Below are positions 47,950 to 54,537 of a stretch of 54,537 nt of DNA, in pieces (within the stretch, counting starts at the first letter, position 1; every line of letters begins with the position of its first letter). Origin of the DNA: an uncultured Myxococcales bacterium (GTDB lineage: Bacteria > Myxococcota_A > Polyangia > Polyangiales > Polyangiaceae); contig CALFNG010000161.1 of assembly GCA_937902985.1 (NCBI GenBank), positions 1 through 54,537 on the forward strand. Reading direction: 5' to 3'. The position numbers were made by a program, and so were the translations under genes. Under the pieces are notes generated by a model. The model saw only the letters and a list, made by a program, of their open reading frames with translations, was not told the DNA's origin and did no database searches.

Positions 47950-48156
47950 TCAGGGCAAGCCGCGGACGTTCTCGGCCTGCAGGCCTTTCGGACCCTGCTT
48001 CACGTCGAACTCCACCTTCTGACCCTCTGCGAGCGAGCGGAAGCCCGTGCCCTGGATCGCGGACTGGTGGCAAAAGACGTCTTTGCCTCCACCGTCCGGC
48101 GTGATGAAGCCGAAGCCCTTGGAATCGTTGAACCACTTCACAATGCCTGTTGCCAT
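47950..48156 (-). CDS. csp: Cold-shock domain protein (CspA family)
   Basis: A 68-residue single cold-shock domain, complete from [16 protein letters not shown] (RNP1 KGFGFI, residues 13-18) through RNP2 DVFCHQ (residues 26-31) to [15 protein letters not shown]. It binds single-stranded nucleic acid and melts RNA structure. RNP2 usually reads DVFVHF or DVFCHF; the final residue here is Gln. A ribosome binding site (GGAAG) lies about 10 bases before the ATG. A perfect hairpin sits just upstream in the leader, which is suggestive of cold-responsive or growth-phase control (see separate entry). Confidence 0.97.
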   Translation of the reverse strand: MATGIVKWFNDSKGFGFITPDGGGKDVFCHQSAIQGTGFRSLAEGQKVEFDVKQGPKGLQAENVRGLP

Positions 48157-48176
48157 GTTCTGCTCTTCCTTCGGAA

Positions 48177-48198
48177 GCGTAAGCGCTCTCGCTTACGC
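48177..48198 (-). promoter_or_regulatory. Leader hairpin of the cold-shock gene
   Basis: A perfect 9-bp stem (GCGTAAGCG/CGCTTACGC) with a 4-base loop, 20 bases upstream of the csp ATG and therefore in its 5' leader if transcription starts above it. Just beyond it lies the palindrome CCAACGTTGG (48220-48229) and the inverted pair ACCTG/CAGGT (48201-48219), possibly an operator. csp mRNAs of other bacteria fold in their leaders; no sequence match to a named element is claimed. Confidence 0.55.
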
Positions 48199-48329
48199 GG
48201 ACCTGCAACGTAGTCAGGTCCAACGTTGGTATCGGAAGATCCGCATCGTGTCCTCTACATTCGCGTGGACGGCCGGCGAGCGGCTCGGCGACCGCGAGGC
48301 GAAAGCCTCGGCCGGCGCCGGGTCGAACG

Positions 48330-49220
48330 TCAATTCGCAAGCGAGGCGAGCGTTTCGCGCACGGTGGCGTCGTATTCCGTCTCCAGCAGCCTTCGGAGGC
48401 GGTCGGGCTCGTAGTTCTGGAGGCGCATCAAGGCGCGCGCCGCGGCCTGCCGCGTGAGGGGCAAGTAAAAGCCCGCGCGGTTCTCGAGGACGCCCATCAG
48501 CGCGCCCGCGCTCGTGGTCTCGTCGCGCTCCGCGAGCGCAGCAATGGCGGCCAGGCTGACGAGCGCGTCGACGTCGGCCACCGCCGAGACGACCGGCGTG
48601 GCCTGGTTCGGGGGCAAGAGAACGCCGAGCGCACGCACCGCCGACGCTCGGGTCATCGGATTGAAAAAGCCGTCGCGGTTCTCGAGCACGCCCTCCAGCG
48701 CCGACCTGGCCACGTCGCCCCGGTGATTGCCCAGCGCCTCGGCGGCCTGCGCCGCGACCTCCGAGCTGGGATCGCGCAGCGCGGCCACGAGGGCCGAGGT
48801 GGTCTCGGCGTCGACCGTTTTCGACAGGGCGAGCGCCGCGCGCGCCCGGTCCGCGTAGTCGCTGGCGTCTCGCAGCTGCGCGAGGTGCGGACGATGCGAC
48901 GCTTGCGAGGGGGGCGGCGGAGCGAGCGGAGCCTGCGGAGGGGGGTCGAGCGCTGCGTGGGCTTCGCTGTCCCGCGACGCGTCTCGAGGGGCGCTGACAC
49001 TGGCTGGAGCGACGATGGGCCCCGGCGCCGCGACGGGCAAGAGGTTCAGCAGTCGCGAGAGCTGCGGCCAGCGGGCCGCGGCGGCATGGAGGGCCGTGGT
49101 CGCGAGCTGCTGCTGCGCCGGCGGGATCCGCGCGAAGAGCAGGCGGATCGCCCGTCGAGCGGGCGTGAGCAGACTGCGCACGGCGAGGAAGCGACTTTGC
49201 GGAGCGTCGTTCTGGGTCAC
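48330..49220 (-). CDS. HEAT-repeat protein
   Basis: A 296-residue protein. The first 100 residues are helical then Ala/Pro-rich. From about residue 115 come HEAT-type repeats of about 30-35 residues (SALVAALRDPSSEVAAQAAE, ALGNHRGDVARSALEGVLEN, VRALGVLLPPNQAT), ending in VRETLASLAN. A PBS-lyase-like role or a general protein-binding scaffold is possible. No signal peptide is evident. The GTG at 49220 is preferred because upstream sequence runs into the CAGGTG array. It lies downstream of the winged-helix-like gene, same strand. Confidence 0.75.
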   Translation of the reverse strand: MTQNDAPQSRFLAVRSLLTPARRAIRLLFARIPPAQQQLATTALHAAAARWPQLSRLLNLLPVAAPGPIVAPASVSAPRDASRDSEAHAALDPPPQAPLAPPPPSQASHRPHLAQLRDASDYADRARAALALSKTVDAETTSALVAALRDPSSEVAAQAAEALGNHRGDVARSALEGVLENRDGFFNPMTRASAVRALGVLLPPNQATPVVSAVADVDALVSLAAIAALAERDETTSAGALMGVLENRAGFYLPLTRQAAARALMRLQNYEPDRLRRLLETEYDATVRETLASLAN

Positions 49221-49339
49221 TGCGCGAACCCTTATCCTTCGGTCGTTTCGGCCGCGTAACCGGAAGATTGCCGGTCGGCCGCGGGTTTTCCCGCTGCCGG
49301 CACGCTGGAGAGCGCGCGGCCTCTCGGGCTCGCGCTCGT

Positions 49340-49419
49340 CACCTGACTCGGCCACCTGGGCAGTCACCTGACTCGTTCACCTGCGCGTTCACCTGGCCTT
49401 CCACCTGGGCAATCACTTG
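49340..49419. repeat. Phased CACCTG (CAGGTG) array
   Basis: Seven copies of the hexamer CACCTG (last one CACTTG) begin at 49340, 49353, 49365, 49378, 49390, 49402 and 49414, spacing 12 or 13 bases. It lies between the winged-helix-like gene's stop and the HEAT gene's start. On the minus strand the unit reads CAGGTGA/G. The even spacing is close to, but longer than, one helical turn. Confidence 0.75.
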
Positions 49420-49835
49420 GCAAAATACGTCGTCGCGCGCTTGTGGCCTACGGCGCGAATCTTCTTTCGCGAGAGCCCCTCCTTCAAGATGCGCGGCAGC
49501 TCCTTCGCTTGTAGGCTGAGCTCGGCGCGGATTTGCTCGGCGCGCAAACCGTTCTTGCGACTGCCGAGCAAAGACACCACGATCTCGAGCACCTTCGCGA
49601 TGTCTTCGGCGGAGCGACGGGGCAATCGGCCCCCGGCGGCCGACGGACTCGCGTGGATGGGCGCGGGCGTGGGACGTGCCGCCGCGCCTCGCGCGGGCCT
49701 GGATGGGGCCGACGTGGCGCTCGACGCGCTGCTGCTGACGAGCTCCTGCAAGGACGAGCTCTTGACGGCCGTGAGAACGGAGTCAACGAACGACGCCGCG
49801 AGCGCGGAAATTCGGGATTGAAGTTGGTTGGCCAT
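49413..49835 (-). CDS. Hypothetical DNA-binding-like (winged-helix) protein
   Basis: A 140-residue basic protein. The N-terminus (QLQSRISALAASFVDSVLTA) is helical, a middle Ser/Pro/Ala-rich linker with Arg follows, and the C-terminal ~55 residues (EIVVSLLGSRKNGLRAEQIR, ELPRILKEGLSRKKIRAVGH then KRATTYFAK) have the shape of a winged-helix domain with a basic wing. This architecture is frequent in myxobacteria and is likely nucleic-acid-binding; no named family is assigned. Its stop lies inside the last CACCTG-type repeat. Upstream is an A-rich stretch (A8 near 49857) likely part of the promoter shared with the LolA-like gene. Confidence 0.65.
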   Translation of the reverse strand: MANQLQSRISALAASFVDSVLTAVKSSSLQELVSSSASSATSAPSRPARGAAARPTPAPIHASPSAAGGRLPRRSAEDIAKVLEIVVSLLGSRKNGLRAEQIRAELSLQAKELPRILKEGLSRKKIRAVGHKRATTYFAK

Positions 49836-49975
49836 GATCGCGGCCAGCATACAGGAAAAAAAATGGTCGAAATACTCTTGATGACATGCGCAGAGACGGC
49901 GCTCTCGTGCGTAACCGTGGAATCCGTGGCAGCATTCCGCCGAGACGCGAAGGAAGAGAGCGAAGGAGTCAAGCC

Positions 49976-50698
49976 ATGAAGAGCACGGTCGCGCTCCTGG
50001 CGACGCTGACGGGCCTCGCTGCCGCCACGGCTTCGGCACCAGCCCTCGCGGCTCCCCCGTCGCCCGAATTGATGGACCGCATCGCGGCGTATGCCGCGGG
50101 ATTCGAAGCCATGCGCACGCGCGTGAGCTTCGCGGTCGACGGCCGCATGGAAACGCTCGATCGCGCCGGGCGGACCGATGCCGTCAAAGAGATGAAGGCA
50201 CGCATCGAGGGAGACGGGCACGACGCGAAGTTCGTCGTCTTGAAGTACACCGAAGACGGCGAAGACAAGACGGCCGAGGCAGAGAAGAAGGCGCGAGCGA
50301 GCGCCGCGGAGCGCAAGGCCCACCCCGACAAGAAGCGAATTCGTATTCCGATGCTCGCCGCGGAGCAACCGCGCTACGTCTTCGATCTCGTCGAGATCGA
50401 TCGCGCCGATCCGTCGCGCGTGCGCATTGCCTTCGTGCCGAAGACGCCGGCCGACGACGCCATCGAAGGATCCGCGTGGATCGACAGCCGAACGGGCGCG
50501 CCGATCGCCGCCGGATTCAAGATCAGCAAGACACCGATCTTCGTCGACTACGTTCACTTCACCGTCGAGTTCGGCGCGCAGGCGGGCTACGGCGCGGCGG
50601 TCTCGAAGGTGGTCGTCGACGGCGATGGCGGGGTCCTCTTCTTCCGCAAGCGCTTTCACGGCACGGCGACGCTGTCCGACTACCAGATCGTCCCGTGA
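49976..50698 (+). CDS. Secreted LolA/outer-membrane lipoprotein-sorting-like protein
   Basis: A 240-residue exported protein with signal peptide TVALLATLTGLAAATASAPA and cleavage near ALA-APP. The mature part has the beta-rich pattern of LolA/LolB-like folds (MRTRVSFAVDGRMETLDRAG; VRIAFVPKTP; AWIDSRTGAPIAAGFKISKT; VDYVHFTVEFG). These bind lipids or lipoprotein acyl chains in the periplasm. A ribosome binding site (GAAGGAG, 49962-49968) supports the ATG at 49976. It is divergent from the winged-helix-like gene. The family link is moderate, not certain. Confidence 0.7.
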   Translation: MKSTVALLATLTGLAAATASAPALAAPPSPELMDRIAAYAAGFEAMRTRVSFAVDGRMETLDRAGRTDAVKEMKARIEGDGHDAKFVVLKYTEDGEDKTAEAEKKARASAAERKAHPDKKRIRIPMLAAEQPRYVFDLVEIDRADPSRVRIAFVPKTPADDAIEGSAWIDSRTGAPIAAGFKISKTPIFVDYVHFTVEFGAQAGYGAAVSKVVVDGDGGVLFFRKRFHGTATLSDYQIVP

Positions 50699-50848
50699 TT
50701 CGCGCACCCGCCTCGGTTCACGCTCCCTTGAAGAGGGAGATGGGCCGCAGAGGGAAAGCGCCGGGAGACCGGCAGGAGGAAGTAGGTGAGCGGAAGGTGA
50801 GCAAGCAGGCATCGGAAGCAAGTCCTACCCCGGCTGTCTCCTCTCGAG

Positions 50849-52819
50849 CTACGCGGTGCCCGCGCTGGCTTGCGACACCTGGGCGAGGAGGGCGGTGATA
50901 CGCCGCGCGAAGCCGTTGGGGTCTTCGATCGGGGCGCCCTCCGCGACGAGGGCCTGGTCGTAGAGGACTTCGATCCAGTCGGCGACGTGCGCGGCGTCCC
51001 GCTCGCCTCGCTCGGCGAGCGTCTTCAGGCTGCGGACGATCGGGTGCTCGGGGTTGAGCTCCAGGATGCGCGACGACTTCGGCACGTCGCGGCCGGCTTC
51101 GCGAAGGAGGCGCTCGACGTACCCGTGCGGGCCACCGCTCGCGAGCACGAGGCATGCAGGAGAATCGGTCAGCCGGTCGCTCGGCCGCACCTCGGTGATG
51201 CGGTCGCCGAGCACTGCGCGAATGCGCGCGAAGAGCGGCCCCAGCGCCTCGGTGTCGGCTATGCGGGCCGTCTTCTCCTCGTCGGTCGCATCGATCTTCA
51301 GATCGGCGCGCATCGCCGAGACCAGGTTCTTCCCCTCGAACGTCCGGAGCGATTCGGTCGCCCACTCGTCGATCGGATCCGTCATGAGGAGCACTTCGTA
51401 TCCGCGCTTCCGCAGGCCCTCGAGGTGCGGCGCGCCTTCGAGCGCTCGGCGCGACTCGCCGATGGCGTAATAGATCGCGTCCTGGCCTTCTTTCATGCGC
51501 TTCACGTAGTCCGCGAGCGAGACGTTGCCTTCGCCGGCGGTGGTCTCGTAGCGGAGCAGCTTCGCCAGCCGGTCTTTGTATTCGAAGTCGCTCGCGACAC
51601 CTTGCTTGAGGAGCGGCCCGAACGCCTTCCAGGCGACGGCGTAGTCGTCGGGGCGTTCACTCGCCAGAGCTTCGAGCGCATCGAGCACGTGCTTCACGAG
51701 TTGCTTCTTGATCGTCCGGACGGCGGGCGACTGCTGGAGCACGTCGCGCGAGACGTTGAGCGGCAGGTCGTCGGAATCGATGACGCCGACGATGAATCGC
51801 AGCCACTCGGGAACGAGCTCTTCGCAATCCTCCATCACGAGGACGCGCTTCACGTAGAGGCGCACCCCGCGGTGCTTCATCCCTATGCGCAGCTCGAACG
51901 GCTTGTCGCGCGGAACGTAGATCAGGCCGGCGAACTCCTGCGTTCCCTCGACCTTGAAATGCGCGCGCGCGATCGGCGCTTCGCCCTCGGGGGCGTGCGC
52001 CAGGTGGCGATAGAACTCGCTGTATTGTTCTTCGGTAATCTCACCCTTGGGCCGCTGCCAGAGCGCGCTCGCGCGGTTGATCGTCTCGTACTCGGCTACG
52101 GCCTCGGCGCCGCTCGCCTCGGTCCCGTCGCTCCCCTTGCTGCCCTTGCTGCCCTTGCTCCCCTTGCGCACCAGGAGCTGGATCGGATGGCTCACGTAGT
52201 CCGAGTAGCGCTTCACGAGATCGCGGAGACGCCACTCGTCGAGGAACTCTTTCTGATCCTCGCGGAGGTGCAGCGTGATCTCGGTGCCTCGGGCGGTTCG
52301 CTCGGCGGGCGCGACGGTGAACGTGTCTTTCGCCTCCGACACCCACACGTGCGCGACCTGGCCCGCGCCCGCGGCGCGGGAGACGACCTCGACCCGGTCG
52401 GCCACGAGATACGCGCTGTAAAAACCGACGCCGAACTGGCCGATGAGGCGAGCGTCCTTCTGGCCGCGCTGCGCGAGCTGCTCGAGGAAGGCCTTCGAAC
52501 CCGATCGGGCGACGGTGCCCAGGTCGCTAACGAGCTCTTCTTCGGTCATCCCCGCGCCGGTGTCCTCGATCGTCAATGTCCCGCGGTCCCGGTCGGCCCG
52601 GATCCGGATGGCGAGGGTCGTGTCGCCCTCGAACAGGTCCGGCTCGGTGAGCGCACGGAAACGTAGCTTGTCGAGCGCGTCCGAGGCGTTCGAGACGAGC
52701 TCGCGGAGGAAGATCTCCTTGTGGCTGTAAAGCGAGTGGATCACCAGATGGAGGACCTGGCTCACCTCGGCCTGGAACGCGTGCGTGGCGGGGGCGGCGG
52801 CGGCGGTTTCTTCGGGCAT
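50849..52819 (-). CDS. htpG: Molecular chaperone HtpG (Hsp90)
   Basis: A 656-residue Hsp90. The ATP-binding motifs are intact: [28 protein letters not shown] and [17 protein letters not shown]; the middle domain has [13 protein letters not shown], and the C-terminal dimerisation domain is present. A GTG 12 bases upstream is an alternative start. A (KGS)4 repeat in the linker after the N-domain is encoded by tandem 9-bp units (52131-52166). It refolds client proteins in the cytoplasm, an ATP-driven general chaperone. Confidence 0.97.
52131..52166 (+). repeat. Tandem 9-bp repeats in the htpG linker
   Basis: Four near-identical 9-base units (CT[G/C]CCCTTG) encode four KGS tripeptides on the coding strand. 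They fall in the loop between the N-terminal and middle domains of Hsp90, a region of variable length in this family. Multiples of three keep the frame when copy number changes. Confidence 0.85.
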
Positions 52820-52874
52820 GGGCACCGACACCGGTAACGCCTGGCCTCACGGTGTCAACCCGCGCCGCTCACGC

Positions 52875-52948
52875 TAGGAGGCGGTCGCGCATAGCGCGAC
52901 CGCCTCCGTCGTGAGTTCCCAGGACGCGGACGGCTGCGCCGCCGCTAG
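52875..52948 (+). repeat. Flanking inverted repeat, left copy
   Basis: An approximately 74-base element: hairpin, spacer GTCGTGAGTTCC, then CCAGGACGCGGACGGCTGCG/CCGCCGCTAG. The last 30 bases are repeated again directly at 52950-52979. The inverted copy at 54464-54537 differs at one base in the spacer (GAGT/GACT) and in one arm of the hairpin. The two copies bracket exactly the M20 peptidase gene. Confidence 0.85.
52877..52907. repeat. Perfect hairpin in the left inverted-repeat element
   Basis: A 14-base arm GGAGGCGGTCGCGC, loop ATA, and its exact reverse complement GCGCGACCGCCTCC. It belongs to the ~74-base element (52875-52948) whose inverted copy is at 54464-54537. It lies between the start of htpG and the stop of the M20 gene, so it could also act as a terminator for the latter, without a T run. 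Confidence 0.9.
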
Positions 52949-52979
52949 GCCAGGACGCGGACGGCTGCGCCGCCGCTAG
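52919..52979 (+). repeat. Tandem 30-bp direct repeat
   Basis: Two identical copies (52919-52948 and 52950-52979), separated by one base, of the 30-base unit that begins CCAGGACGCGGACGGCTGCG and ends CCGCCGCTAG. Only the left flank carries two copies; the right flank carries one. Confidence 0.9.
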
Positions 52980-53042
52980 ACCAGGCTATTGCGCACGCGG
53001 AAGCGGTTGCTCCCGGCGGAGCGGAGGCCGCGCGGCGCCGCC

Positions 53043-54452
53043 CTACCGCGCGAGGCCGTACACGAGTTCGCGCAGGAACCGCGCGCCGTCGGGCAGCCAC
53101 TGCGATGGGTTGCGCTCGTCGGGGCCGTGCGCCGCGTGGCCGGCGAGCGCCTCGGCCTGGCTGATGGGCGTCACGTCGACGCCGTAGGCGCGAATGCCGA
53201 TGGCCCGCAGATGCCGCGAGTCCGTCGCGCCCGTCCCCAGGGTCGAGACGATCGGGACACCGGGCCACACGGCGTCGACTGCTCTCTTCATGGCTTGCGC
53301 GAACTCGCCGTCGACCGCCGAATACGGCCCGAAGCCGAAGTCGGCCGTGGGCGTGATCTCCACCGACGGATCGCCCATGATCCGCTGCAGCGTCGCCAGC
53401 GTCTGTTCGCGGGTCTCGTCGGGCATGATGCGGCAGTTCACAGTGGCCTCGGCCGTCGTCGGGAGCACGTTGTCTTGCGGGGATCCGAGGAGCTGCGTGG
53501 TCACGCACGTCGTTCGCAGGTGCGCGTTCACGAAGCGCTCCTTCGAGAGAATACGCTCGTCTTCGTCGCTGACCTGCCCCACGCGGGCCACCCGCGCTTC
53601 GACCTCGGCGATCGCGCGCGGCTCGAGCTTTGCGTCCGCGGCGAGCTGATCCTTTGCAGCGGCGATGACGCGCGGAGGGAACCGGAACTCGCCGACCTTC
53701 ACCAGCGCGCGCGACAGGGTCAGCACGGGATCGGAGTCGGTAGGCGGCACCGACGAGTGGCCGCCCTTGCCGCGAACGACGAGTCGATAGCTCTGGAACG
53801 TCTTTTCCGCGGCGCCGAGGCCCACTTGAACGACGTGCTTGCCCTCGTCGTCGAGCCTCACCGAGCCGCCCTCGTTCAGGGCGACCTCGGCGTCGATGAG
53901 GTCTCTGCGGTTCTGCGTCAGCCAGCGGGCGCCCGCGCTCCCTCCGGTCTCTTCGCCGGCCGTCAGGGCGAAGATGACGTCGCGCGAGAGCGCGGGTCTG
54001 GTGCGCCCGATCTCCATGGCCAGCGCGACGATCGCGGCGGCCATTCCCTTGTCGTCGTTGACGCCGCGGCCCCACAGAAAGCCGTCTTTCTCGGTGACCT
54101 GAAACGGCGGTACCGTCCACGGTTGACCCTCGACGGGTACGACGTCGACGTGCGCGAGCAGCAGGAGCGGTCGCCTCGCCCCCGTTCCCTTGTAGCGCGC
54201 GACGAGGTTGCCGCGGCCCGGCGCGCTCTCGACGATCTCCACCGGGAGCCACGCGCGGAGCTGCTCGGCGATGGGCCTCAGCGCGTCGGTCTCGTGGCCG
54301 TGGCTCGTATCGACGGCGACCAGGGCGTTCAGCGACGCGCGCATGGCCCCGACGAACGCCCTGACCGCCGGCGAATCGGCCGATTGCGGAGCGGGCGCGG
54401 GCCTCGCGGCGCAGGACGCGATGGCGGCCACGAGGAGCAGAGGACGGCGCAT
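53043..54452 (-). CDS. M20-family metallopeptidase lipoprotein
   Basis: A 469-residue peptidase. The N-terminus has a lipoprotein signal (LLLVAAIASC, Cys14), so it is probably membrane-anchored in the periplasm. M20 elements: LLLLAHVDVVPVEG (metal-binding His/Asp), WGRGVNDDKGMAAAIVALAM (second Asp), TAGEETGGSAGA (catalytic Glu, metal-binding Glu) and the late GTGATDSRHLRAIGIRAYG. The inserted dimerisation domain (residues ~220-340) is as expected. It resembles carboxypeptidase PM20D1/ArgE-type enzymes that cleave dipeptides or N-acyl amino acids; substrate unknown. The gene is bracketed by inverted repeats and its start lies 12 bases inside the right copy. Confidence 0.92.
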   Translation of the reverse strand: MRRPLLLVAAIASCAARPAPAPQSADSPAVRAFVGAMRASLNALVAVDTSHGHETDALRPIAEQLRAWLPVEIVESAPGRGNLVARYKGTGARRPLLLLAHVDVVPVEGQPWTVPPFQVTEKDGFLWGRGVNDDKGMAAAIVALAMEIGRTRPALSRDVIFALTAGEETGGSAGARWLTQNRRDLIDAEVALNEGGSVRLDDEGKHVVQVGLGAAEKTFQSYRLVVRGKGGHSSVPPTDSDPVLTLSRALVKVGEFRFPPRVIAAAKDQLAADAKLEPRAIAEVEARVARVGQVSDEDERILSKERFVNAHLRTTCVTTQLLGSPQDNVLPTTAEATVNCRIMPDETREQTLATLQRIMGDPSVEITPTADFGFGPYSAVDGEFAQAMKRAVDAVWPGVPIVSTLGTGATDSRHLRAIGIRAYGVDVTPISQAEALAGHAAHGPDERNPSQWLPDGARFLRELVYGLAR

Positions 54453-54463
54453 GGCCCGCGAGT

Positions 54464-54537
54464 CTAGCGGCGGCGCAGCCGTCCGCGTCCTGGGAAGTCA
54501 CGACGGAGGCGGTCGCGCTATGCGCGGGCGGCCTCCT
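54464..54537 (-). repeat. Flanking inverted repeat, right copy (contig end)
   Basis: Reverse complement of the element at 52875-52948. It runs from CTAGCGGCGGCGCAGCCGTC to the last base of the window. The outer hairpin arm is imperfect here (TATGCGCGGGCGGCCTCC), unlike the perfect left hairpin, which may reflect sequencing or assembly difficulty at a palindrome. Confidence 0.85.

Noticed and set aside
49221-49412. N-terminal extension of the HEAT-repeat gene through the CACCTG array
   Set aside because: The extension is Arg/Gly-rich and encodes the repetitive array; the GTG at 49220 gives a normal helical start.

Overview
The window is a very GC-rich, gene-dense bacterial chromosomal contig. 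Several things point to a myxobacterium-like (Myxococcota, Polyangia-type) organism: short lipoproteins with Asp/Gly/Ala/Ser-rich linkers, a fibro-slime lipoprotein remnant, many sensor kinases, HEAT-repeat proteins, a Cys-rich secreted lipoprotein and an orphan GlnD. This is inference from gene style; no rRNA or tRNA gene is present to confirm it. Both ends look like assembly ends. Bases 1-44 are an Illumina index adapter, and the last ~74 bases are an inverted copy of a hairpin repeat found 1.6 kb earlier.

Layout. 1-9.2 kb: tail of an SDR gene, purB, a convergent glycosyltransferase, a small membrane-anchored protein, a rhodanese, a large secreted HEAT-repeat protein, a penicillin-binding transpeptidase, and a DUF6882-like/HSDL2-like SDR pair. 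9.2-16.4 kb: a small hypothetical gene, mfd and glnD, with an MMPL-transporter fragment stranded between the last two. 16.4-25 kb: two overlapping BIG2-like lipoproteins, an RND-type exporter with a CNNM/CBS protein, a cation/proton antiporter fused to a PTS EIIA domain, and a DUF4397 lipoprotein. 25-29.5 kb: a fused trehalose-6-phosphate synthase/phosphatase, an MBL-fold hydrolase and a TIGR00027-type methyltransferase. 29.5-35.6 kb: a four-gene signalling operon (CHASE3-GAF hybrid kinase with three receivers, CheR, CheB, receiver-kinase). 35.7-41.1 kb: a TerB-like protein overlapping proC, a Cys-rich lipoprotein, an HTTM membrane protein with a coupled partner, and aroE. 41.2-45.5 kb: a translationally coupled MacAB/Lol-like export operon (adaptor, ATPase, two permeases). 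45.5-50.7 kb: an RMD1/DUF155-like protein, a small membrane protein, a decayed fibro-slime lipoprotein, a cold-shock gene with a leader hairpin, a HEAT protein, a winged-helix-like protein and a LolA-like secreted protein. 50.8-54.5 kb: htpG and an M20 peptidase lipoprotein bracketed by inverted repeats.

Most of the content is housekeeping plus envelope and signalling genes. I see no CRISPR array, prophage, transposase or complete defence system. The least explained signals are non-coding: a phased CACCTG array, a family of dispersed intergenic hairpin repeats, the inverted hairpin repeats around the M20 gene, and the two gene remnants.
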